From positions 38,234 through 102,233 of the forward strand of contig JAKCWG010000745.1 in NCBI GenBank assembly GCA_021464415.1: a DNA stretch of 64,000 bases. Direction: 5' to 3'. Numbering within the stretch: the first letter of the stretch is position 1; each line of letters opens with the position of its first letter. This DNA comes from Lonicera japonica (Eukaryota; Streptophyta; Magnoliopsida; Dipsacales; Caprifoliaceae). The position numbers and the translations under genes are program-made. The notes under the pieces are model-generated. The model was not told where the DNA came from. It saw only the letters and a program-made list of their open reading frames with translations, and made no database searches. Of this stretch, positions 57,209-64,000 are shown piece after piece.

Positions 57209-57999
57209 ACAAAGTTATGATCCAATTCTTAAAAGACCATATTCTTGCACGTTTTGGCACACCTAAAGAAATAATAAGCGATGGCGGTACTCACTTTTGT
57301 AATAAATCATTTCAATCCTTAATGCAAAAGTATGGTGTACACCACAAAGTATCGCTCTCTTATCATCCTCAAACTAATGATCAAGCTGAGTTGGCAAAGA
57401 GGGAGATCAAACAGATTCTGGAGAAAACAGTAAACCCGAATCACAAAGATTGGTCGTTAGGACTAACCTATGCACTTTGGGCCTACCGTACTGCGTACAA
57501 AACAACTCTAGATATGTCTCCCTCTCACATTGTGTATGAAAAACCATGTCATTTTATAGTAGAGTTGGAAAACAAATCATACTGGGCAACTAAGATGGCT
57601 AATTTTCAATTGGAAAAATCTGGCATTGACCTTAAGTTGCAAATTAAAAAAATAGAGGAGTTGAGAAAAGATGCGTATGATAACGCGAAGATAAGCAAGG
57701 AACGTGCCAAATTTTTTTATAATAAATCTATCTTGAGAAAAGAATACAAACTTGGGCACAAAGTTCTTGTTTATGATACGCGTTTGCATCTCTTCCCGGG
57801 AAAGCTAAAATCTCGTTGGACCGGCCCATACATTGTTAAACATAAATTCCCGTTTAGGGCTGTGAATGTTGAAGATCCCAAAATCGGCTCTATGTTCAAA
57901 GTGAACAGACAGCGCCTCAAGCCATTTTTGGAATTCCCACCTTGCCCACCCCTCTCAAAGACCCGACCTATGCTTAAAAAGCATGGGTCAATTTTGTAA
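57209..57999 (+). pseudogene. pol: Athila-2 integrase, C-terminal part
   Basis: Open for 260 codons. It holds the second catalytic Asp (FGTPKEIISDGGTHF), the third catalytic residue region (YHPQTNDQAELAKREIK, Glu retained, the usual Gly changed to Asp), the WSLGLTYALWAYRTAYKTTL block, and the C-terminal domain (GHKVLVYDTRLHLFPGKLKSRWTGPYIV), ending with a stop at 57997-57999. It is open in itself but separated from the N-terminal half by the solo LTR. Confidence 0.92.
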
Positions 58000-58064
58000 A
58001 TAATTTTTTGTCTGTGTTTTTAGAGTTTTAGGAGTTCTATCGGAGGTTCGGGTCAATTCGGGAT

Positions 58065-58340
58065 TTTTTGGACCAAGTTGGGGGGAGAAATAAGGTGTAT
58101 AAGTAAAATTAATGCTGAAAGAGTGATTGTGCAGGGGCCTGATCGATCATGGTATAACCCATGATCGATCATGGGTGAGAAAAGAGTAGGCAGTGAGTTT
58201 TCATGATCGATCATGGTGAAGGCAGTGGGCTGGCAGAGGTTCCCATGATCGATCATGGTTCAAATTAAAACAGGGGCTCCGTATTTTTCCCCCATTTCGC
58301 ACCTCCCTTTTCTCTTCTTTCTCCATTCGATTATCTATTT
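58065..58340 (+). repeat. Athila-2 polypurine tract and truncated 3' LTR (U3 only)
   Basis: A G-rich purine run (TTGGGGGGAGAAATAAGG) near 58079-58095 is followed by TGTATAAGTAAAATTAATG and four CATGATCGATCATG-type palindromes at 58140-58149, 58160-58173, 58202-58215 and 58244-58257. The pattern parallels U3 at 33809-33885. The sequence does not continue into the rest of the LTR but meets the inverted-repeat element at 58341, so the 3' LTR is truncated. I see no envelope-like ORF. Confidence 0.6.
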
Positions 58341-58920
58341 TGATGGAGACATAAACATAGGATCGTTTGATGTTGCGTATAGATTGAACAAAAAAAAAAC
58401 TTATGCTAAAACCCTATAAGAATAAAGGGATTTCACCTTTGTGGATCACGTAGAGGATCCACATGAGGAGACTAGGGTTTGAAAGCATCAGCTTGCGATT
58501 TGGTCAGATTTTTTTTAATTCTCACTGGGCTGCGAAAAATTGATTGTTTTCGCCACTGAAACAACTTCTAGTATATCACTCTAACACATTTCTCTCAATC
58601 GTAACTTTTGATCCCACTGTTGGATCGGGCTGATTTTTGGATATGTGGTTCGGAACGCAAAGTTACTATCATTGTGCGAAAAATAAGGACGATCAAAAGT
58701 CGTTTCGGTGGTAAAAAAAATTAATTTTCGCAGCCCAGCGAGAATTAAAAAAATCTGACCAAATCGCAATCTGATGCTTTCAAATCCTAGTCTCCTCATA
58801 TGGATCCTCTACATGATCCACAAAGGTGAAATCCCTTTATTCTTATAGGGTTTTAGCATAAGTTTTTTTTTGTTCAATCTATACGCAATATCAAACGATC
58901 CTGTATTTATGTCTCCATCA
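58341..58920. mobile_element. 580-bp inverted-repeat (foldback) element
   Basis: Starts TGATGGAGACATAAAC and ends with its reverse complement TTTATGTCTCCATCA. The arms are about 220 bp each (58341-58561 and 58700-58920) around a ~138-bp spacer, with a few mismatches and small indels. No clear target duplication. The outer ~75 bp of each arm resemble the 3' end of the solo LTR at 11111-12411, so it may derive from two LTR ends joined head to head. Confidence 0.85.
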
Positions 58921-60860
58921 GCGGGTACGTGCTAGCGGCGTTGTACTAGTCAATGGACCTGGTATGCTGTCACATGGAGCTCAACCATCGTGGGTTGGTT
59001 ACGCTTTGGGAGGTAATTTTTTTTAATATATATCTATCTTGCAAATGCGATAAGGCAAAAATGCATATTTATAATAAAAATATGTTTATATGACAGATGT
59101 GGTTTATAGCGCATACCCATCAGGGTATTGGTTAGATTAACTAACACTCAATGTTCACGGATGAGTTCCCGCTTTTCAGACGGTACTATAGCGGGAACAT
59201 AGTTGGGTTGTACTTGGATCTGACGCTAGATGTCAGTGCAGGTGACGTCTCTGGACTACAGCTAGATCAGGTATAAAATTGTCTTAATAAATATTAAATA
59301 AGTTTCAGAGAAAAGGATTTACTTATGGCGTATATCGATGTGGCAAGTTCAGTGGAGCCTGTGGCCTGCATATGTGACACAATAGTGGGGTATGCCGATG
59401 CGTTGGCTGCGACGCGTTCAAGGTGGTTATTTGCGTATGAGTATGGGGTGTCCTTCTACTTGGGGGAGCGCGTAGTGCTACAGCATACCCCTGGGTTAGG
59501 ATTTAGGGTCCCAGCGTGGCCTCCAGCGGCGATGAGGCGGCCGAGTATGTTGTCTTCGGATGAGCGGACGCTGTTTTTGGCGGGTGTCCCCATTGATGGA
59601 TTGCTGATGGAGGGAGAGTATGGGAGGTTTGCTCACCGCTATTTGATGAGGGAGATGAGGGGGTGCGTGGGCGAGATATGCTGCCATTGGAGGAGATCCA
59701 ATGTTCATTCGTGGGCAGCTTTATATTGCGCTGCGAGTCCCACATCAACCTGTTCCTGAGCCCAACAGGAGAGCAAAGGAAATCGCAGATTCGGACGATG
59801 AGGATCCGCACGGTGAGAGGGATACGGGCCCACAACAGGTGGAGGAGGATGATTAGGAGTGGTCCGAGGAGGTGCCGTTGGGGGAAGGGAATGGTGGGAT
59901 GCCGCCATCTGTGCTAGGTGGGGGAGTAGGGGAGGTGCCGGCTGTTACGGTTTTGCCCGGACGAGGTAGGGCGACGAGGGGGGGAGGAGCCCAGTTGGGG
60001 GCGGAGTCCAGTGTCAAGGCCACCTGTCGCACTGGTTACGTCGAGGAGGACACCCCAGTTTTCATAAGAGGCGAATAGATAGATGCTGGAGTCGGCGCAA
60101 ACACGGGAGGGACGCGGGTTGGTGTCGGGATCGTCACCCATGTTTGGGCTCGGAGATATGAATTGGGCCCAACATGTATCTTTCTCGCTGTTGCTGCGTA
60201 CACCTGTTAAGTCTCTAGGTGCCGGGTCAGTGGGTTTAAGGCCCTACTCTTTATCTACCCCATCATTAGGAGCTGCCCCGTGGCATTATGTTTCGGGAGG
60301 TGACATATTTTGCCACTCGTTTAGGGGAAGATACGGGCATAGGTTAGGTGCCGGCGGCTGAAACATGCAACAAGGAAAAAGGGAAAGAGGTGGCCTCAGA
60401 GTCGGAGAGGATGGAGGAGACAGATGAGGATACTCCCCCGACGGGCGAAATTGGCAGAGCTGAGGCGGGTCCGTCGTAGGCTGGCAGGGCATCGACGTCC
60501 TACTCGATTCCTGAGTACCCACGAGATATCCCGTACATGGATTTCTGCAGGCTGAAGTAGTACCGAATTACCGATGTTCCCCTGGATGATGAGCAGATGG
60601 GAGCCTTGGCACATGTTTCGGACGAGGAGGTATGATTTCACTCCGTAAGCATAAAAAGTTTGGTATGCATGCGATATTAATAGATTACATGACTTGGTTT
60701 GACATGTGGGCTTATTCCAGCTTCGAGAGGTGGCTGAGTTGCTGAGGAGCTACTTCAACGCCTACGGGTTGCTGACTTTTGCGGCTCCCATCCCGATAGA
60801 GGACATGGGGAGGTGACAGAATCTCGAGCTTCGGGATGAAAGTGTATCTACTTCTCATGT
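58921..60860 (+). pseudogene. GC-rich, intron-bearing gene-like remnant, unidentified
   Basis: The local composition is far richer in G+C than its surroundings. Possible exons are separated by AT-rich stretches with GT and AG borders: for example GAGGAG/GTATGATTTC at about 60630 and CTTATTCCAG/CTTCGAGAGG at about 60720, and TTTATATGACAG/ATGTGG near 59097. The longest frame (59325-59759) encodes YGVSFYLGERVVLQHTPGLG and ERTLFLAGVPIDGLLMEGEY. Another frame runs into an acidic tail (AKEIADSDDEDPHGE) around 59780. Stops and frame changes occur throughout. I do not recognise the family. It could be a host gene fragment or the remnant of a DNA transposon or captured gene. Confidence 0.4.
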
Positions 60861-63800
60861 TTTAAGCTTAGCACATTGATATTTTGTTTATGAACCTGTC
60901 ATGATTTTCTGACACCCTTTGCTTATTGGAACTGTAATAAGCTCTAAATTTTCTACTGCCCAAAAGTTCTCCATAATTCAAATATATAAAAATAAAACCT
61001 TTTCAAATTAACGGATGCATAAAACTCCATCGCTCTTCCTAAGCACCCTTTGTGGCTAACCAGCACACTAACTGTTCAAGAATTATTAATTTTTTTTAAA
61101 TTTGTGCCATTTTATCAAAGTCAATGTGGAATTATTAATTTGAGATAGATAGTTGATTTTTTTTTTACCTTCTGCAGATTTTAAGCCTCTTCCTCAGCTC
61201 TATATTAGTAATTTGTTCCTTAACTTCTATTAACTTTTTCATGTTTTAGGTTGTTCTAAAATTAAATATTATATTTGTTACTTTTGTCTATTTATTAACT
61301 TTTACTAATTATTCTTTTTATAATGGATTATTATTTATATTAAGTTTTTTTCTTATGTCGAGTGCAGATTCTTCATCCAGCTTATAGTTTTTGAAAACAA
61401 ATTTGTGACAATTATGTAAGGAGAAGTGGTCTCAATTACGTAAGTAAATTTCTTTTTTAATTAAATTACTATGTTATCAGTTACTTTGGTGTTTAATATT
61501 TTCAATGCACTATTATAGTTTCTCCATTACAAACTTAATTTCTTGGTTATAAAATCCCATAAGTACTATTAGCTACAACATTCAATATTTGGTGTTTGTG
61601 GTGCATGTGCTAGAATTTGATGTTTGTTGTGCGATTTATGGAGAAGCCAGAGTTTTTTCTTCGGGTGTTTAGTGGTAAGCGCGCTCACCTGGATCCGGGA
61701 TATACTGAGTTCGGGGCGGGGGAGGTTTTGTTATTTATTTGTAATAAAAAGGTAGAGACTTAATCCTCTCTTTTTTAAAAATAAAATAAAATAAAATTAT
61801 TTGTATATAGATAAATATTATGTTTTTCATCTTAATTTGTAGATTTTGTAAACAGGTTCCGCGTGTCAACTTGGGTAACACGATTAATAGATGAGGTCTA
61901 ATTATAGTTTACAATTTTGATATTAGTTAGTTGTGTCGAGTTATTGTTTACGTTTTTAATAATTTCAAGGACTATTTAACATTCTTTTAAGAGGTTTTGA
62001 AATAGATTATTTTATAAAACATATTTTTAGCATTCTTTAAGCGCATAAATTTCATAATATTTGTTGCGGTGACTCTTCCTAAAAATTTGATTTTTTATCC
62101 TTGGGGTTACCTCTTTTATAATGTCTCGAGTCTTTAAGAGACCTAACTTCCTGTTGATTTTTGTGTTGGATATTGGCTAATTTTTGCCTTTTAAAAAAAA
62201 TTTCTTTTACTAGTCAAGCATTTGGGTGGTCTAAAAATTTTAGAAAACACTTTGTGACCATATTTTTTAAGTTTTAGGAATAATATATATCACCATATCA
62301 TTATATGCCCACTCTATTCAGTGGTGTAATTTTTTGTATGGACATTTGCCTGCTATAGGAGTATTTATTCATCATAAATTGGGTGTAATCACATAGTCAT
62401 TGTCCATTGTGTAAGGTCTACCCTTTTAATGGTCCTTTCTTCGGTTTGAACACTCTGGTCGCGTTTGTTGTGGCTGGTTACATAAGTCCATGTCGAGTTC
62501 TAGCAGTGGAACAAATAATTGTACCTCTTTCCAGCAGAAGTTCTGGATGGCCTCTGCCATTATAAACCATTCATTTAGGAAGGTCATACTGGTGTACTTA
62601 CTGGAACACGAGATTGGGTCTTCGCTTAACTAGTGTCCACTCTCGTTTCTCTGTCTGGTTATCGAAAATATTTTGTTAGACATTATAGTACTATTGTGAG
62701 GGGTGACTAGTGCCATAACTTCTTCTTGTATCATTACCTTTTGTGGTTCGTTACTCAGGGCCTCTAGCGATCAGTTGGGCGGTTAGTTTCCTTGAGCTTA
62801 TAGTATAGGTCATTTCTCGATTTGATTGGTTCGTTGTTCCATGTGGACGACTTTGAAGTCGATAGGGCTGAATAAGACGTTTATTAAAGCTAATAATGTA
62901 CATTACCAAATATCTGGGGCCAAGTTACAAAGTTCCATGCAAATATGGCATTTTTGTGGAAATGTGTTGGGATCTTGATGGTCAATTTAAAGCACACAAG
63001 AACTTTGATAGGTGCAAATAAAGATGAAATCTAGATTATCTAAAATACTAGTATTTATTGTACTAAACTCCTCGAAGACGTGTTAGGGCGCCATAATTGA
63101 AACTTAACGGAGCAGCTAGACCGTAACGGAAAAGGGTTAATAAATGGAGATAGGACTTTGCGGATTATTTGAGATTGCTAGAGATTCATTCAAATTGAAA
63201 GGTTGTCTACGTCTAGAGCCAATGTTGAGAAGAAGTTCCGTATATTAATGTCTTATTTCAGTAAGTTCACATGTCAACCATTCTGAAATATGCGGAAAAT
63301 GATAGTATGGCATATGTACTAGTGAGGTCAAATGTAAATTTTAGTTTCAGAAGGCCTAGGAAAGCATGGATTATTTGATGGCAGATACGCAGAAAAAGAT
63401 TTTGAAATGGTCCAAAATCAAGTTAACAGGGTTGGCCGAACAAGAATATTTAATAAGGATGAGAATGTGACTTAATCAGAGTGCTTAGCAAATGGATGGT
63501 GCAGAAGCAGATTCACAAAATAAACAAGTGAATAATAGCCTATTGGTGGAAACCAAAGCTCTAAAATCATAGCAAAACCATCGGGGGATTATATGAGGAA
63601 TGGTTTAAGTCAGGCAGCAACTGAAAACCATAGTATTCGGACCTTTAAGTGACTGAAGGAATTCCAGAATGTCTCGGGCTAAGAAGAAATGTTTTTATTT
63701 AATTTGGAACAAGGTTTAATACGTTAGAAAAGTACATCGTAATGGAAGGGCAAGTGGAAATTGGATTGTTCGAAAAACGGGAATCTTGCACTAAAACTAT

Positions 63801-64000
63801 CTGGCTTTACACATACATGGTTGGTGGAGGAGAGTCTAGTAAAATTGTTATGAGTTAGCCTGTGTTTGAATTGGAAGTTACAAGTGATAGTTGGGTTCAT
63901 TAGCGGCAATGTTATCAGGTAACAAAAGGCTACTTAATTCTCAATTACTCCGAATTATTTTCCTTGTTTCAGTTTTGCCTAATCTAAAAGTCTTGTTTAT
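60861..64000. other. AT-rich sequence, nothing recognised
   Basis: No ORF above about 61 codons, no retrotransposon motif, no LTR pair and no clear tandem repeat. A short G+C-rich island at 61660-61730 (GTGGTAAGCGCGCTCACC) faintly resembles a tRNA-type Pol III promoter but lacks a proper B box. Confidence 0.5.

Noticed and set aside
58000..58340. Envelope-like ORF downstream of Athila-2 pol
   Set aside because: Some Athila elements have one here, but only a short noncoding stretch with a purine tract and palindromes is present.
59325..59759. Plant mobile domain (aminotransferase-like) gene
   Set aside because: Some phrases looked suggestive, but the family's core motifs could not be found in any frame, so it is left unidentified.
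61655..61735. tRNA-derived SINE head or tRNA gene
   Set aside because: GTGGTAAGCGCGC is A-box-like, but there is no acceptable B box, no cloverleaf and no target duplication that I could find.

Overview
This window is repeat-dense plant nuclear DNA, almost certainly from an angiosperm with a large, retrotransposon-rich genome. The evidence is plant-type Ty3/gypsy polyproteins (Athila and Tat/Ogre lineages), primer sites complementary to plant tRNA-Asp, tRNA-Arg and initiator tRNA-Met, a Cassandra-like LTR carrying a 5S rRNA segment, and a PIF/Harbinger-like element with a TTA target duplication. I see no intact host gene, rRNA gene, tRNA gene or CRISPR array. Every coding region I recognise is a broken retrotransposon gene.

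Layout. 1-5686 is a decayed Athila element (Athila-1): 5' LTR, tRNA-Asp primer site, gag, protease, RT/RNase H and the start of integrase. It is cut inside integrase by a Tat/Ogre-like element (Tat-A, plus strand): LTR 5687-6934, tRNA-Arg-type primer site, gag 8118-9779, then a long noncoding tail to 15033. Tat-A carries a 1.3-kb solo LTR at 11111-12411. 15034-22068 is minus-strand Tat DNA (Tat-C): an LTR, gag, a Cassandra-like solo LTR (17894-18162), a Tourist-like element (18693-19428), a primer site and a second, divergent LTR. From 22069 a plus-strand copy of the Tat tail (Tat-B) resumes. It is split by a minus-strand, tRNA-iMet-primed element without recognisable gag or pol (22721-31128) and by a 2-kb solo LTR (31308-33299). 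The iMet element has a Tat solo LTR inside its own LTR (27995-29310).

From about 33.7 to 58.3 kb lies a second Athila element (Athila-2), broken three times. A 6.8-kb tandem multimer of Tat U3 plus minisatellite sits in its 5' LTR (34014-40818). A Tekay-like element without recognisable gag or pol sits in its protease (about 44133-52257). A 2.66-kb solo LTR sits in its integrase (54549-57208). A 580-bp inverted-repeat element follows (58341-58920), then a GC-rich, intron-bearing but stop-ridden gene-like remnant (58921-60860), then AT-rich sequence in which I recognise nothing firmly.

The nesting gives a relative history. Tat-A and Tat-B serve as each other's empty-site controls, so several insertions can be defined to the base with their target duplications. 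The most unusual structure is the 34014-40818 element. Four units of about 1.4 kb each consist of a promoter-bearing U3, a 116-117-bp hairpin-rich minisatellite and a 3' tail. They share one fixed U3/minisatellite joint, end in one complete LTR, and the whole is bounded by a single ATTAT target duplication.
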